NCBI RefSeq assembly: GCF_900110295.1
Contig: NZ_FODF01000011.1
Coordinates: 1-35,432 of the forward strand
Reading direction: 5' to 3'
Length of the DNA stretch: 35,432 nt
DNA from: Peptostreptococcus russellii
GTDB taxonomy: Bacteria > Bacillota > Clostridia > Peptostreptococcales > Peptostreptococcaceae
Part shown: piece after piece, positions 1-9,117 of the stretch
How the letters are laid out: each line of letters starts with the position of its first letter
Numbering within the stretch: the stretch's first letter is position 1
Notes under the pieces: model-generated
Seen by the model: only the letters and a program-made list of their open reading frames with translations
What the model was told of the DNA's origin: nothing
The model's database searches: none
Translations under genes and position numbers: made by a program

Positions 1-41
1 AAAAAATAAATGAAAAAAGTTTAAAAAAAGCTCAAAAAACC

Positions 42-70
42 TTGCAAAAACTAGATATCTTTGGTAAAAT
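42..70 (+). promoter_or_regulatory. sigma-A promoter of the ribosomal superoperon
   Basis: TTGCAA at 42-47 and TAAAAT at 65-70 are separated by exactly 17 bp, close to the sigma-A consensus. Transcription should start near 77, about 130 nt before rpsJ. It lies in A-rich sequence and is the only convincing promoter I see before the first gene. Whether transcription also reads in from genes before the window cannot be seen. Confidence 0.75.
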
Positions 71-74
71 AATA

Positions 75-205
75 TAGTACGCTTGAGAGAGCGATAGTTT
101 TGGGTGGATAAATTCAAAATCGATAAGAAATTAGGAAACACCCGGAACGGTGTATCGGTGTTTGATTTATCTGGCCAGGTAAATAAGATAGAAGGAGGGA
201 CAGAC
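75..205 (+). promoter_or_regulatory. structured 5' leader of rpsJ operon
   Basis: The leader can form a small CGCT/AGCG hairpin (80-83 with 90-93) and an outer helix GATAAAT/ATTTATC (107-113 with 165-171). Inside, AAACACC at 136-142 can pair either with GGTGT at 149-153 (five bases, loop CGGAAC, stacked on CGAT/ATCG 121-124 with 154-157) or with GGTGTTT at 157-163 (seven bases). These options exclude each other. Ribosomal operons are often autoregulated through such leaders by one of their products; which protein might bind here is unknown. The SD GGAGGG at 194-199 lies outside the fold. An in-frame upstream extension from GTG 104 overlaps this leader and is not believed. Confidence 0.5.
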
Positions 206-517
206 ATGGCTAAGAATGAAAAGATAAGAATAAGATTAAAATCATATGATCATAAGTTATTAGATTACTCAGCTACTAGAATAGTTGAAACAGCTAAGAA
301 GGCTGGTTCTCAGGTATCAGGTCCAATACCTCTTCCAACAGAGAAGAAGGTTGTGACTATACTAAGAGCTGTACATAAGTATAAAGACTCTAGAGAACAG
401 TTTGAAATAAGAACTCATAAGAGACTTATAGATATAGCTAATCCAACACCAAAGACAGTTGACTCATTAATGAAGCTTGACTTGCCAGCTGGTGTAGATA
501 TAGAAATCAAGTTATAA
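206..517 (+). CDS. rpsJ: 30S ribosomal protein S10
   Basis: This 103-residue protein matches the usual S10 length. The family signature runs through GPIPLPT (39-45) and the conserved stretch ending in EIRTHKR near residue 73. S10 sits in the 30S head and, in other bacteria, also pairs with NusB in antitermination. The start is ATG 206, preceded by GGAGGG at 194-199; a longer in-frame reading from GTG 104 has no SD and adds non-homologous residues. It is the first gene of the superoperon, and a 78-nt gap holding two hairpins separates it from rplC. Confidence 0.97.
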   Translation: MAKNEKIRIRLKSYDHKLLDYSATRIVETAKKAGSQVSGPIPLPTEKKVVTILRAVHKYKDSREQFEIRTHKRLIDIANPTPKTVDSLMKLDLPAGVDIEIKL

Positions 518-525
518 GAAACCGC

Positions 526-568
526 CTAAGATAGCAATATCTTAGAATGATTGCCCATAAGGGTAATC
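526..568 (+). other. tandem hairpins between rpsJ and rplC
   Basis: There are two adjacent hairpins. The first is CTAAGATA (526-533) with TATCTTAG (538-545), a perfect 8-bp stem closed by a GCAA tetraloop of the GNRA class. The second is GATTGCCC (549-556) with GGGTAATC (561-568), 8 bp with one G-U pair and an ATAA loop. Neither is followed by a T-run, so they are not intrinsic terminators. They precede the rplC SD (AGGAGG at 583-588) and could be a processing, stabilising or protein-binding element. Confidence 0.6.
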
Positions 569-595
569 CGCTGTAAGAAACATAGGAGGTAAACA

Positions 596-1222
596 ATGAA
601 GGGAATTTTAGGAAAGAAAATAGGTATGACTCAGGTATTCTCTGCTGATGGTGCAGTAGTACCAGTAACAGTTGTAGAAGCTGGTCCAGTAGTAGTTACT
701 CAGATTAAGACTGAAGAAACTGATGGATATCAGGCAGTACAGGTTGGTTTTGAAGATGTTAAGGAAAAGGCACTTAATAAGCCTAAGATGGGACATCTTG
801 CAAAGTCAGGTGCAAAGAAGAGAAGCCTAAAGGAATTTAGAGTTGACTCAGTAGAAGGATATGAAGTAGGTCAGGAAATAAAGGCTGATGTATTCGCTGA
901 AGGAGACAAGATAGACGTAACTGGTATCTCAAAGGGTAAGGGATTCCAGGGACCAATAAAGAGACATGGACAGAGTAGAGGTCCAGAATCTCATGGTTCA
1001 AGATATCACAGAAGACCAGGTTCAATGGGTGCTTGTTCTTATCCAGGTAGAGTATTTAAGAATAAGAAGCTTGCTGGACACATGGGTAGTGTGAAGGTAA
1101 CAGTAAAGAATCTTGAAGTTGTTAAGGTAGACGCTGATAAGAATCTTTTATTAATAAAGGGCGCTATTCCTGGTGCTAAGGGTTCAACAGTGACTGTTAA
1201 GGCAGCACTAGGCTCTAACTAA
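596..1222 (+). CDS. rplC: 50S ribosomal protein L3
   Basis: The 208-residue product has normal bacterial L3 length and opens with the conserved [14 protein letters not shown]. The long extension that reaches toward the peptidyl-transferase centre is recognisable around residues 118-150 ([12 protein letters not shown], then [18 protein letters not shown]). L3 is an early 23S-binding protein. The SD AGGAGG (583-588) is well placed before ATG 596. Codons are strongly biased to AAG for Lys and CAG for Gln, unlike the non-ribosomal genes after 14.7 kb. Confidence 0.98.
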   Translation: MKGILGKKIGMTQVFSADGAVVPVTVVEAGPVVVTQIKTEETDGYQAVQVGFEDVKEKALNKPKMGHLAKSGAKKRSLKEFRVDSVEGYEVGQEIKADVFAEGDKIDVTGISKGKGFQGPIKRHGQSRGPESHGSRYHRRPGSMGACSYPGRVFKNKKLAGHMGSVKVTVKNLEVVKVDADKNLLLIKGAIPGAKGSTVTVKAALGSN

Positions 1223-1247
1223 TCACTAAAGGAAAGGAGGAATAATA

Positions 1248-1871
1248 ATGCCAAAGATTAATGTATTAAACGTATCAGGCCAAAACGTTGGTGAAATAGA
1301 ATTAAACGATTCAATATTTAATATAGAAGTTAACGAACACGTGCTTTATGAGGCAGTTAAGTGTCAGTTAGCAAACAGAAGACAGGGTACTCAGTCAGCT
1401 AAGACTAGATCAGAAGTCAGAGGTGGTGGTAGAAAGCCATGGAGACAGAAAGGTACTGGTAGAGCTAGACAGGGTTCTATAAGATCTGTACAGTGGGTAG
1501 GCGGTGGAGTTGCATTTGCACCAAAGCCAAGAGATTACAGCTACTCACTACCAAAGAAGGTTAGAAGACTTGCAATGAAGTCTGCTTTAACTTCTAAGGT
1601 ACAGGGTGAAGAAATAATAGTATTAGATACTTTAAGTTTCGACACTCCAAAGACTAAGGAAATGGTAAATGTTCTAAAGAACGTAAACGCAGCAAAGAAG
1701 ACTTTAGTAGTAACAGCTGACAATGATGTAAATGTTGTTAAGTCTGTAAGAAATATAGAAGGTGCTAATATATGTCATGTAAGCACACTTAATGTTTATG
1801 ATATACTAAACTGTGATTCTTTCATAATAACTACAGACGCAGTTAAGAAAGTGGAGGAGGTGTACGCATAA
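1248..1871 (+). CDS. rplD: 50S ribosomal protein L4
   Basis: This 207-residue L4 has the typical extended loop that lines the exit tunnel, rich in Gly, Arg and Lys around residues 62-90 ([19 protein letters not shown], then WVGGGVAF). In E. coli L4 also represses its own operon by binding the S10 leader; whether it does so here is unknown, but the leader at 75-205 is a possible target. The SD is AAAGGAGG. Its stop overlaps the rplW start (TAATG at 1869-1873), which suggests translational coupling. Confidence 0.98.
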   Translation: MPKINVLNVSGQNVGEIELNDSIFNIEVNEHVLYEAVKCQLANRRQGTQSAKTRSEVRGGGRKPWRQKGTGRARQGSIRSVQWVGGGVAFAPKPRDYSYSLPKKVRRLAMKSALTSKVQGEEIIVLDTLSFDTPKTKEMVNVLKNVNAAKKTLVVTADNDVNVVKSVRNIEGANICHVSTLNVYDILNCDSFIITTDAVKKVEEVYA

Positions 1872-2161
1872 TGACAAATCCACATGATATAATAATAAAG
1901 CCAGTCGTTACTGAACAGTCAATGGCTGAAATGGCTAATAAGAAATACACTTTTGTTGTTGCAAAGAACGCTAATAAGACAGAAGTAAAGAAAGCAGTAG
2001 AAAAGATATTTGACGTTGAAGTAGCAAGTGTAAACACTCTAAACTACGACGGAAAAACAAAGAGAATGGGAAGAACAGTAGGAAAGACTGCTAGCTTCAA
2101 GAAAGCAGTTGTTAAGCTTACTGAAGGAAGCAAGGATATAGAATTCTTCACAGAAATGTAA
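1871..2161 (+). CDS. rplW: 50S ribosomal protein L23
   Basis: A 96-residue L23. The conserved N-terminus ([13 protein letters not shown]) and the loop containing [12 protein letters not shown] match the family. L23 lies at the polypeptide exit and is the docking site for trigger factor and SRP. The start codon shares one base with the rplD stop. Its SD (GGAGGAGGTG at 1853-1862) lies inside the end of rplD. Confidence 0.97.
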   Translation: MTNPHDIIIKPVVTEQSMAEMANKKYTFVVAKNANKTEVKKAVEKIFDVEVASVNTLNYDGKTKRMGRTVGKTASFKKAVVKLTEGSKDIEFFTEM

Positions 2162-2184
2162 TTCGAATTAAGGAGGAAATAAAA

Positions 2185-3015
2185 ATGGCTATTAAAAAGT
2201 TTAAACCAACTTCTCCTGCCTTAAGACAGATGACAGTTTTAAAGTCTGATGAAATAACATGCAACCAGCCAGAGAAGTCTCTTCTTGTTAACCTAAAGAA
2301 GAATGCTGGTAGAAATGTTCACGGTAAGATAACTGTTCGTCATAAAGGTGGCGGAAATAAGAGAAAATATAGATTAATAGATTTCAAGAGAAATAAAGAT
2401 GGTATACCTGCTAAGGTTGCTACAATAGAATACGATCCAAATAGAACTGCTAATATAGCACTTCTTCACTATGCAGATGGTGAAAAGAGATATATACTAG
2501 CTCCAGTTGGACTAAAGGTTGGAGAAACAGTTCTTTCAGGAAAGGATGCAGATATCAAGCCAGGTAACTGCTTAGAATTAGGACATATGCCAGTTGGTAC
2601 AACAGTACACAACGTTGAGTTAAAGGCTGGTAAGGGCGGTCAGTTAGTAAGAACTGCTGGAGCTTCTGCACAGCTAATGTCTAAGGAAAATGGAAAGGCT
2701 CTTCTAAGATTACCATCAGGTGAAGTTAGATACGTTCCACTAAATGCTAAGGCAACTGTAGGACAGATAGGAAACATAGAGCACGGAAACATAGTAATAG
2801 GTAAGGCAGGAAGAAAGAGACACATGGGAATCAGACCTACAGTTAGAGGTTCTGTCATGAACCCTAATGACCATCCACACGGTGGTGGTGAAGGTAGATG
2901 TCCGATAGGTATGCCATCACCAGTTACTCCATGGGGTAAACCAGCTCTTGGATATAAGACTAGAAAGAAAAATCAGGCTTCTAATAAGATGATAGTATCT
3001 AGAAGAAGTAAGTAA
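2185..3015 (+). CDS. rplB: 50S ribosomal protein L2
   Basis: This 276-residue protein is full-length bacterial L2. Landmarks are [22 protein letters not shown] near the N-terminus and the C-terminal [17 protein letters not shown], which includes the invariant His near residue 230 close to the peptidyl-transferase centre. L2 is needed for subunit association. It is preceded by AAGGAGG 10 nt before the ATG and sits between rplW and rpsS as in the standard S10 operon. Confidence 0.98.
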   Translation: MAIKKFKPTSPALRQMTVLKSDEITCNQPEKSLLVNLKKNAGRNVHGKITVRHKGGGNKRKYRLIDFKRNKDGIPAKVATIEYDPNRTANIALLHYADGEKRYILAPVGLKVGETVLSGKDADIKPGNCLELGHMPVGTTVHNVELKAGKGGQLVRTAGASAQLMSKENGKALLRLPSGEVRYVPLNAKATVGQIGNIEHGNIVIGKAGRKRHMGIRPTVRGSVMNPNDHPHGGGEGRCPIGMPSPVTPWGKPALGYKTRKKNQASNKMIVSRRSK

Positions 3016-3047
3016 TATATTAATAAACTCGGGAAGGAGGAACATTA

Positions 3048-3329
3048 ATGTCAAGATCAACAAAGAAGGGACCTTTTGTCCATGCAGGATTATTAAAGAA
3101 GGTTGAAGCTATGAACGCTAGCGGAAACAAGGAAGTGATAAAGACTTGGTCAAGAACTTCTACAATATTCCCACAGTTCGTTGAACATACTATAGCAGTT
3201 CATGACGGAAGAAGACATATACCAGTATATATCACAGAAGATATGGTTGGACATAAATTAGGAGAATTCGTACCTACAAGAACTTTTAGAGGTCACAAGG
3301 ACGATGAGAAATCTTCAAAGAGAAAATAA
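3048..3329 (+). CDS. rpsS: 30S ribosomal protein S19
   Basis: A 93-residue S19 starting [17 protein letters not shown], with the signature region [21 protein letters not shown] near residues 63-83. It binds 16S rRNA in the 30S head next to S13 and contacts the A-site finger. The SD is GGAAGGAGG. There are no anomalies. Confidence 0.97.
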   Translation: MSRSTKKGPFVHAGLLKKVEAMNASGNKEVIKTWSRTSTIFPQFVEHTIAVHDGRRHIPVYITEDMVGHKLGEFVPTRTFRGHKDDEKSSKRK

Positions 3330-3357
3330 CTAATTGAAGGTGAAAGGAGGATTTTAA

Positions 3358-3696
3358 ATGGAAGCAAAAGCTACAGCTAAATATGTACATATATCTGCTA
3401 GAAAAGCTGGACAGGTATGTGACTTAGTTAGAGGAAAAGACGTTAACGAAGCATTGGCTATATTAAAGTTTACATCAAGATATGCATCAGAAGCTATATC
3501 AAAGGTAATAAAGTCAGCTGCTGCAAATGCTGAAAATAACCATGAAATGGACGCAGACAAGTTATATATAGCACATATAGTTGCAAATCAGGGGCCTACA
3601 ATGAAGAGATTCATGCCTAGAGCACAGGGTAGAGCGACTGAAATAAGAAAAAGAACATCTCACATCGAGGTAATAGTAAAAGAGAGAGAAAACTAA
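3358..3696 (+). CDS. rplV: 50S ribosomal protein L22
   Basis: This 112-residue L22 starts [20 protein letters not shown]. The C-terminal beta-hairpin that reaches into the exit tunnel, next to the macrolide site, is visible as [20 protein letters not shown] (around 81-100). No insertion or deletion in that loop is apparent, so nothing suggests macrolide resistance through L22. The SD is AAAGGAGG. Confidence 0.97.
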   Translation: MEAKATAKYVHISARKAGQVCDLVRGKDVNEALAILKFTSRYASEAISKVIKSAAANAENNHEMDADKLYIAHIVANQGPTMKRFMPRAQGRATEIRKRTSHIEVIVKEREN

Positions 3697-3714
3697 TAAG
3701 AAGGAGGGACACAA

Positions 3715-4494
3715 ATGGGTCAGAAGGTAAATCCACACGGCTTTAGAGTTGGTGTAATCAAAGATTGGGACTCAAGATGGTTCGCGAATGATAGAAAAGA
3801 GTTCGGTGAGTTCATAAAAGAAGATCATGATTTAAGAACTTATTTAAAGAAAGAATTATACTCAGCAGGCTTAGCTAAGATCGAAATAGAAAGATCTGCT
3901 AATAAGATAAAGATGGACTTACATGTTGCAAAGCCAGGTGTTGTAATAGGTAAGGGAGGAGCTGAAATAGAAGCTCTTAAGGCTAAGTTAGAAAAGATGA
4001 CTGGTAAGAAGGTTATATTAAACATAATAGAAGTAAGAAACATAGACAGAGACGCTCAGTTAGTAGCTGAAAACATAGCACAGGCAATAGAAAGAAGAAT
4101 TGCATTCAGAAGAGCTATGAAGCAGGCTGTTGGCAGAACTATGAAATCAGGGGCAAAGGGTATAAAGGTACTTGCATCTGGTAGATTAGGTGGAGCTGAA
4201 ATGGCTAGAACTGAAGGATATAGTGAAGGTAATGTTCCACTACAGACTTTAAGATCTGATATAGATTACGGTTTCATAGAAGCAAACACTACTTACGGTA
4301 AGATAGGTATAAAGGTTTGGATATGTAACGGTGAAGTTCTTCCAGGAAGAAATATCTCTACTGAAAGAGAAGAAAAGAAGGCAGAAAGAAAGAGAGATAA
4401 CAGAAGAGGAAGAAACAACGATAGAAGAGGAAGAAATAACGATAGAAGAAACAATAACAGAGGTCCTAGAAATTCTAAGAGAGAATCTAAGTAA
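3715..4494 (+). CDS. rpsC: 30S ribosomal protein S3, with Arg/Asn-rich C-terminal tail
   Basis: The body (about residues 1-218) is canonical S3: N-terminus [15 protein letters not shown] type-II loop VVIGKGG (76-82) and the C-terminal S3 domain with [13 protein letters not shown]3 lines the mRNA entry tunnel and has helicase-like activity there in other bacteria. At 259 residues it is about 40 longer than the common ~218-residue form. The extra tail (from ~219) is highly basic and contains two copies of RRGRNND (230-236, 237-243), a third decayed copy, and RGPRN. The tail looks disordered and RNA-binding. The SD AAGGAGGG precedes ATG 3715. Confidence 0.97.
   Translation: MGQKVNPHGFRVGVIKDWDSRWFANDRKEFGEFIKEDHDLRTYLKKELYSAGLAKIEIERSANKIKMDLHVAKPGVVIGKGGAEIEALKAKLEKMTGKKVILNIIEVRNIDRDAQLVAENIAQAIERRIAFRRAMKQAVGRTMKSGAKGIKVLASGRLGGAEMARTEGYSEGNVPLQTLRSDIDYGFIEANTTYGKIGIKVWICNGEVLPGRNISTEREEKKAERKRDNRRGRNNDRRGRNNDRRNNNRGPRNSKRESK
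4402..4443 (+). repeat. 21-nt tandem duplication in the S3 tail
   Basis: Two in-frame copies of a 21-nt unit occur at 4402-4422 and 4423-4443. They differ at one base (AAC versus AAT) and each encodes RRGRNND. A partial third copy (AGAAGAAACAATAAC) follows from 4444. The pattern suggests expansion by slippage and may vary in length between strains. Confidence 0.85.
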
Positions 4495-4529
4495 TAGGAT
4501 TAATTAGTTCGGAAGGAGGAAACAAACTC

Positions 4530-4958
4530 ATGTTAATGCCAAAGAGAGTAAAACGTCGTAGAGTTCACAGAGGTAGATTAACTGGTAAAGCTAATAAGGG
4601 TAACAAAGTTACTTACGGAGAATATGGTCTAGTTGCTTTAGAACCAACTTGGATCACAGCTAACCAGATAGAAGCTGCCAGAATAGCGATGACAAGATAT
4701 ATAAAAAGAGGTGGTAAGGTTTGGATAAAGATCTTCCCACATAAGCCAATAACTAGAAAGCCTGCAGAAACTCGTATGGGTGCTGGTAAGGGTGCTCCAG
4801 AATATTGGGTAGCAATAGTTAAGCCAGGTAGAGTAATGTTCGAACTAGCTGGTGTCCCAGAAGACAAAGCAAGAGAAGCAATGAGACTTGCTGCACACAA
4901 ACTACCAATCAAGTGTAAGTTTGTTAAGAAAGAAGATTTAGAGAAGGTAGGTGAATAG
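4530..4958 (+). CDS. rplP: 50S ribosomal protein L16
   Basis: A 142-residue L16 starting [24 protein letters not shown] 4536 is an alternative start two codons later, but the family normally has the extra residues. The conserved [18 protein letters not shown] (around 83-100) contacts the A-site tRNA region. The stop (4956-4958) is one base before the rpmC start, so the two genes are probably translationally coupled. Confidence 0.97.
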   Translation: MLMPKRVKRRRVHRGRLTGKANKGNKVTYGEYGLVALEPTWITANQIEAARIAMTRYIKRGGKVWIKIFPHKPITRKPAETRMGAGKGAPEYWVAIVKPGRVMFELAGVPEDKAREAMRLAAHKLPIKCKFVKKEDLEKVGE

Positions 4959-4959
4959 G

Positions 4960-5163
4960 ATGAAAGCTAAAGAATTAAGAAACCTAAAAACTGAAGAGTT
5001 ATTATCAAAATTAGACGAATTCAAGAGTGAATTATTTAGCTTAAGATTCCAATTAGCTACTGGTCAGTTACAGAATACAGCTAGAATTAAGACTGTAAAG
5101 AGAGATATAGCAAAGGTTAAGACTGTGCTTACAGAAAGAAAGTTAAACGAAGCTAGAGCTTAA
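4960..5163 (+). CDS. rpmC: 50S ribosomal protein L29
   Basis: A 67-residue two-helix protein, [18 protein letters not shown], with the L29 signature around [20 protein letters not shown] (46-65). L29 sits beside L23 at the tunnel exit. The reading frame extends upstream to GTG 4951, but ATG 4960 gives the family's normal N-terminus. The SD (AAGGTAGG) lies within the end of rplP. Confidence 0.96.
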   Translation: MKAKELRNLKTEELLSKLDEFKSELFSLRFQLATGQLQNTARIKTVKRDIAKVKTVLTERKLNEARA

Positions 5164-5189
5164 TATTGGAAGAAGGAGGCTTTATAGAC

Positions 5190-5444
5190 ATGGAAAGAAA
5201 TAGTAGAAAAGTTAGAGTTGGCCGTGTTGTCAGTGACAAGATGGACAAGACAGTTGTTGTAGCGTGTGAAGATTTCGTAAGACATCCACTATACAACAAG
5301 CGTGTAAAGAGAACTAAGAAGTACAAGGCTCATGATGAAATGAACATGTGTAATATAGGTGATAGAGTAAGAATAATGGAAACTAGACCTTTATCTAAGG
5401 ACAAGAGATTCAGAGTCGTTGAAATAGTAGAAAAGGTAAAATAG
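5190..5444 (+). CDS. rpsQ: 30S ribosomal protein S17
   Basis: An 84-residue OB-fold protein with the S17 core [14 protein letters not shown] and the signature [19 protein letters not shown]. The start is ATG 5190, with AAGGAGG 12 nt upstream. An in-frame ATG further upstream (5166) lies before that SD and adds non-family residues, so it is rejected. It binds 16S helices 7 and 11 early in assembly. Confidence 0.96.
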   Translation: MERNSRKVRVGRVVSDKMDKTVVVACEDFVRHPLYNKRVKRTKKYKAHDEMNMCNIGDRVRIMETRPLSKDKRFRVVEIVEKVK

Positions 5445-5468
5445 TTTTATCAAGAAGGAGGAATTGCG

Positions 5469-5837
5469 ATGATACAGCAGGAAACACGTTTAAAAGTAGC
5501 TGATAACTCAGGTGCTAGAGAACTTTTATGCATACGTGTTCTTGGCGGTACTAGAAGAAAGTACGCCAACATAGGTGACGTAATAGTTGCGACAGTTAAA
5601 AGTGCAACACCAGGCGGAGTTGTAAAAAAAGGTAAAGTAGTAAAAGCTGTTGTAGTTAGAAGCAAGCAGGGAATGAGACGTGAAGACGGTAGCTATATTT
5701 CATTTGATGAAAATGCTGCAGTTATAATAAAGGACGATAAGACACCAGTAGGTACTCGTATATTTGGACCTGTTGCGAGAGAGTTAAGAGACAATGATTA
5801 TATGAAGATAGTATCTCTTGCTCCAGAAGTACTATAA
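5469..5837 (+). CDS. rplN: 50S ribosomal protein L14
   Basis: This 122-residue L14 has exactly the family length: [27 protein letters not shown], with the signature ending in [14 protein letters not shown]14 forms inter-subunit bridges to h14 of 16S rRNA and is the docking site for the silencing factor RsfS. The SD AAGGAGG precedes ATG 5469. It begins the classical spc block, but no separate promoter or terminator is visible between it and rpsQ. Confidence 0.98.
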   Translation: MIQQETRLKVADNSGARELLCIRVLGGTRRKYANIGDVIVATVKSATPGGVVKKGKVVKAVVVRSKQGMRREDGSYISFDENAAVIIKDDKTPVGTRIFGPVARELRDNDYMKIVSLAPEVL

Positions 5838-5862
5838 TTAATGGAGGAGGTGCAATAGATCG

Positions 5863-6171
5863 ATGATGCGCGTAAAGAAAGGCGACACTGTAGTAGTTAT
5901 AGCAGGTAAGGATAAGGGCAAGAAAGGTTTAGTACTAAGCGTTGATGCTAAGAACGATAAGGTTTTAGTTGAAGGTATAAATATAGTAACTAAGCACAAT
6001 AAGCAGTCTGCTACTAACCCACAGGGCGGAATAACAACAAAGGAAGCTCCTATACATATATCAAATGTAATGCCATTTGACCCAGAAGCAGATAAGGGTG
6101 TAAGAGTTAGATACGAAGTTAAAGACGGAAAAAAAGTTAGAGTATCAGCTAAGAGCGGAAAAGAATTATAA
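5863..6171 (+). CDS. rplX: 50S ribosomal protein L24
   Basis: A 102-residue L24 with an N-terminal KOW motif ([20 protein letters not shown], around 5-24) and the family C-terminal half. L24 is a primary 23S assembly initiator. Two consecutive ATGs (5863, 5866) are possible; GGAGGAGG at 5843-5850 favours the first, but the second gives the more common N-terminus MRVKKGD. Confidence 0.96.
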   Translation: MMRVKKGDTVVVIAGKDKGKKGLVLSVDAKNDKVLVEGINIVTKHNKQSATNPQGGITTKEAPIHISNVMPFDPEADKGVRVRYEVKDGKKVRVSAKSGKEL

Positions 6172-6200
6172 GATAAAAACGGTCGAAAGGAGGTAGTATA

Positions 6201-6743
6201 ATGGCTTCAAGATTACAGGAAAAGTATAATAAGGAAGTAGCTCCAGCGTTAATGGAGAAATTTGGATATAAAAATATTATGGAGATACCTAAGCTTGAAA
6301 AGATAGTTATAAACATAGGTGCTGGAGATTCTAAGGAAAACTCTAAGGCTTTAGAAAAAGCAATAGAAGAATTAGAAATGATTTCAGGACAGAAACCAGT
6401 TATAACAAGAGCTAGAAAGTCAGTAGCGAACTTCAAGTTAAGAGAAGGTATGCCAATAGGAACTAAGGTTACTCTAAGAGGGGATAAGATGTTCTATTTC
6501 ATGGACAAGCTTGTTTCAGTTTCTCTACCAAGAGTTAGAGACTTTAGAGGTGTTAACCCTAATTCATTCGATGGAAGAGGTAACTATGCTCTAGGAATAA
6601 AGGAACAGCTTATATTCCCAGAAATCGAATACGATAAGGTTGACAAGGTAAGAGGTATGGACATAATCTTCGTAACAACTGCAAAGACAGACGAAGAAGC
6701 TCGTGAACTAATAAAATTATTAGGAATGCCATTTTCTAAGTAG
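6201..6743 (+). CDS. rplE: 50S ribosomal protein L5
   Basis: A 180-residue L5 (family ~179-180). It carries [13 protein letters not shown] near residue 33 and the [20 protein letters not shown] block near 75-94. L5 is part of the 5S RNP with L18 and contacts P-site tRNA. The SD AAAGGAGG lies before ATG 6201. Order rplX-rplE-rpsN-rpsH is standard. Confidence 0.98.
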   Translation: MASRLQEKYNKEVAPALMEKFGYKNIMEIPKLEKIVINIGAGDSKENSKALEKAIEELEMISGQKPVITRARKSVANFKLREGMPIGTKVTLRGDKMFYFMDKLVSVSLPRVRDFRGVNPNSFDGRGNYALGIKEQLIFPEIEYDKVDKVRGMDIIFVTTAKTDEEARELIKLLGMPFSK

Positions 6744-6760
6744 GTAAAGGAGGGATTCAC

Positions 6761-6946
6761 GTGGCTAGAAAAGCAATAAAGGTTAAGCAGCAGAGAAAGC
6801 AGAAATATAAAACTAGAGAATACTCAAGATGTTCAATATGTGGAAGACCACATTCAGTTTTAAAGGACTTCGGTATATGCCGTATATGCTTCAGAGAATT
6901 AGCATACAAGGGACAGTTACCAGGAGTAAGAAAAGCAAGTTGGTAA
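6761..6946 (+). CDS. rpsZ: 30S ribosomal protein S14, zinc type
   Basis: This 61-residue protein is the short, zinc-binding S14 form (rpsN type Z). Four cysteines, C24-x2-C27 and C40-x2-C43, form the zinc ribbon. The start is GTG at 6761 (GTGGCTAGAAAA), with AAAGGAGGG upstream; no ATG could give the conserved MARKA N-terminus. Bacteria with a cysteine-less paralogue swap it in under zinc starvation; none is in this window. Confidence 0.96.
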   Translation: MARKAIKVKQQRKQKYKTREYSRCSICGRPHSVLKDFGICRICFRELAYKGQLPGVRKASW

Positions 6947-6986
6947 AATTTATATAGATAGATAAATCGGAAGGAGGATTTAAATT

Positions 6987-7385
6987 ATGACAATGACAGA
7001 TCCAATCGCAGATATGCTTACAAGAGTAAGAAATGCTAATTCTGTAAAGCATGAAACTGTAGATGTTCCTGCTTCTAATATAAAGAAAGAAATCGCTAGA
7101 ATACTTCTTGAAGAAGGATTCATAAGAGGTTACGATGTAATAGAAGATGGTAAGCAGGGAATAATAAGAATACAGCTTAAGTACGGACAAGAAGGTGAAA
7201 GAGTTATCTCAGGATTAAAGAGAATCTCTAAGCCAGGAATGAGAATATATGCAAATTCAGAAGAAATACCAAAGGTATTAAACGGATTAGGTATAGCAAT
7301 AATATCTACTTCAAATGGTATATTCACTGATAAGCAGGCAAGACAAAATAAAGTTGGTGGAGAAGTAATCTGCTACGTTTGGTAA
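6987..7385 (+). CDS. rpsH: 30S ribosomal protein S8
   Basis: A 132-residue S8, [18 protein letters not shown], with the C-terminal signature [21 protein letters not shown] that holds the 16S-binding serine loop. S8 is a central-domain primary binder and, in E. coli, the translational repressor of the spc operon. ATG 6993 is an alternative start two codons later; the SD GGAAGGAGG at 6970-6978 fits 6987. Confidence 0.97.
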   Translation: MTMTDPIADMLTRVRNANSVKHETVDVPASNIKKEIARILLEEGFIRGYDVIEDGKQGIIRIQLKYGQEGERVISGLKRISKPGMRIYANSEEIPKVLNGLGIAIISTSNGIFTDKQARQNKVGGEVICYVW

Positions 7386-7413
7386 AATTTCTTATACGCA
7401 AGGAGGTGTAATA

Positions 7414-7956
7414 ATGTCAAGAATAGGTTTAAAGCCAATTGAAGTTCCTGCAGGTGTAGATGTTACTATAGCAGATAATAACGTAGTAACTGTAAAAGGA
7501 CCAAAGGGAACATTAACAGAAGAATTAAGCAATGAAATGATAATAAAGAAGGAAGAGAACACTATAGTAGTTGAAAGACCTACAGAAAACAAGAAGCACA
7601 AGAGTCTTCACGGTCTTACTAGAACACTTATAAACAACATGGTAGTAGGTGTATCTGAAGGTTTCGAAAAGAAGCTAGAAGTTAACGGTGTTGGTTATAG
7701 ATGTCAGAAGCAGGGCAAGAAGTTAGTTATGAATCTTGGATTCTCTCATCCAGTAGAAATGGAAGATCCAGAAGGTATCACTACTGAAGTTCCTAACCAG
7801 TTAGAAATAATAGTAAAGGGTGCTGATAAGCAGGCAGTAGGTAACTACGCAGCTAAGATCAGAGCTTGGAGAAAGCCTGAACCATATAAGGGCAAGGGTA
7901 TTAAGTATGCTGACGAACGTATCATACGTAAGGAAGGTAAGACTGGTAAGAAGTAA
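7414..7956 (+). CDS. rplF: 50S ribosomal protein L6
   Basis: A 180-residue L6 with two duplicated alpha/beta domains: [15 protein letters not shown] at the start and the signature [19 protein letters not shown] near 150-168. L6 lies near the factor-binding stalk base. The SD is AAGGAGGTG and the length is normal. Confidence 0.98.
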   Translation: MSRIGLKPIEVPAGVDVTIADNNVVTVKGPKGTLTEELSNEMIIKKEENTIVVERPTENKKHKSLHGLTRTLINNMVVGVSEGFEKKLEVNGVGYRCQKQGKKLVMNLGFSHPVEMEDPEGITTEVPNQLEIIVKGADKQAVGNYAAKIRAWRKPEPYKGKGIKYADERIIRKEGKTGKK

Positions 7957-7981
7957 AAATTGACGAAAGGAGTGAATACTT

Positions 7982-8350
7982 ATGTTCAAGAAGATAGATA
8001 AGAATGCAAACAGAATTGCAAGACATAAGAGAGTAAGAAGAAAAGTAACAGGAACACCTGAAAGACCAAGACTAAGTGTATTCAGAAGTTCTAAGAATAT
8101 ATACGCTCAGATAATAGATGATGTAAACAGAGTAACACTTGTAGCTGCTTCATCACTTGAAGATGCTATAAAGGGCGATGTATCTTACACAGGAAATAAA
8201 GAAGCTGCTAGAAAAGTTGGAGAACTAGTAGCAAAGAAAGCCGCTGAAAAGGGTATAACAGAAGTTGTATTCGACAGAGGTGGATATATATACCATGGTA
8301 GAGTATTAGAACTAGCTGAAGGTGCAAGAGAAGCTGGTCTTAAGTTCTAA
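7982..8350 (+). CDS. rplR: 50S ribosomal protein L18
   Basis: A 122-residue L18 with a basic N-terminus, [20 protein letters not shown] near residue 20-40, and the C-terminal [14 protein letters not shown]. It binds 5S rRNA with L5. The SD AAAGGAG precedes ATG 7982. Confidence 0.97.
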   Translation: MFKKIDKNANRIARHKRVRRKVTGTPERPRLSVFRSSKNIYAQIIDDVNRVTLVAASSLEDAIKGDVSYTGNKEAARKVGELVAKKAAEKGITEVVFDRGGYIYHGRVLELAEGAREAGLKF

Positions 8351-8369
8351 TTAAAGAAGGAGGAAGAAT

Positions 8370-8879
8370 ATGCTACATAGAAAACCTATAGATGCATCTC
8401 AATTCGATATAGAAGAGAGAGTAATTGAAGTTAGACGTGTTGCTAAGGTTGTTAAAGGTGGTAGAAACTTTAGATTCGCCGCTTTAGTAGTTGTTGGAGA
8501 CGGCAACGGACACGTAGGTATAGGATCTGGTAAAGCAACAGAAGTTCCAGATGCAATAAAGAAGGCAGTAGAAGACGCTAAGAAGAATTTAATAGAAGTA
8601 CCAAGAGTTGGAACTACATTACCACATCAGGTAACTGGTCACTTTGGTGCTGGAAATATATTACTAATGCCTGCTAGAAAGGGTACAGGAGTCCTAGCTG
8701 GTGGTCCAGTCAGAGCCGTACTAGAATTAGCAGGAGTTATGGACGTTAGAGCTAAGTCAACTGGTTCAAACAATCCAAGAAATATGGTTAATGCTACAAT
8801 AGCTGGTCTTAAGGATCTTAAGACTGCAGAGTCTATTGCTAGATTAAGAGGAAAGAAAGTAGAAGATCTACTTGGATAA
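8370..8879 (+). CDS. rpsE: 30S ribosomal protein S5
   Basis: A 169-residue S5. The N-terminal double-stranded-RNA-binding-like domain includes [20 protein letters not shown] and [18 protein letters not shown] (around 25-70). The C-terminal domain includes [20 protein letters not shown]5 lies opposite S4 at the mRNA entry and helps set decoding fidelity. The SD is AAGGAGG. Confidence 0.98.
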   Translation: MLHRKPIDASQFDIEERVIEVRRVAKVVKGGRNFRFAALVVVGDGNGHVGIGSGKATEVPDAIKKAVEDAKKNLIEVPRVGTTLPHQVTGHFGAGNILLMPARKGTGVLAGGPVRAVLELAGVMDVRAKSTGSNNPRNMVNATIAGLKDLKTAESIARLRGKKVEDLLG

Positions 8880-8898
8880 TAGATAGGAGGGTTCAAAA

Positions 8899-9084
8899 AT
8901 GTCTAAAATACAGATAAAGTTAGTTAGAAGCGTTATAGGAACTAATCCTAATCAGAGAAAGACTATAGAAGCTCTTGGTCTTAAGAAGAGAGAAGCAGTA
9001 ATCGTTAAGGAAGATAACGCTCAAATTAGAGGAATGATCAATAAGGTAAGTCACCTTGTTGAAGTAACAGAAATAGCAGAATAA
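8899..9084 (+). CDS. rpmD: 50S ribosomal protein L30
   Basis: A 61-residue bacterial-type L30, with [25 protein letters not shown] and the C-terminal [12 protein letters not shown] matching the family throughout. It is preceded by ATAGGAGGG and lies 19 nt after rpsE. Confidence 0.96.
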   Translation: MSKIQIKLVRSVIGTNPNQRKTIEALGLKKREAVIVKEDNAQIRGMINKVSHLVEVTEIAE

Positions 9085-9117
9085 TAGTTTTATTTTAAGA
9101 AGGAGGTGCGACAGAGT

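Noticed and set aside
104-205. In-frame upstream extension of rpsJ from GTG 104
   Set aside because: No SD before it and the extra residues have no S10 homology; the GGAGGG before ATG 206 defines the start and 104-205 is leader RNA.
608-1025. Antisense open frames over rplC and similar - strand frames across the ribosomal block
   Set aside because: They are shadows of highly biased coding sequence, lack SDs and encode low-complexity hydrophobic peptides.
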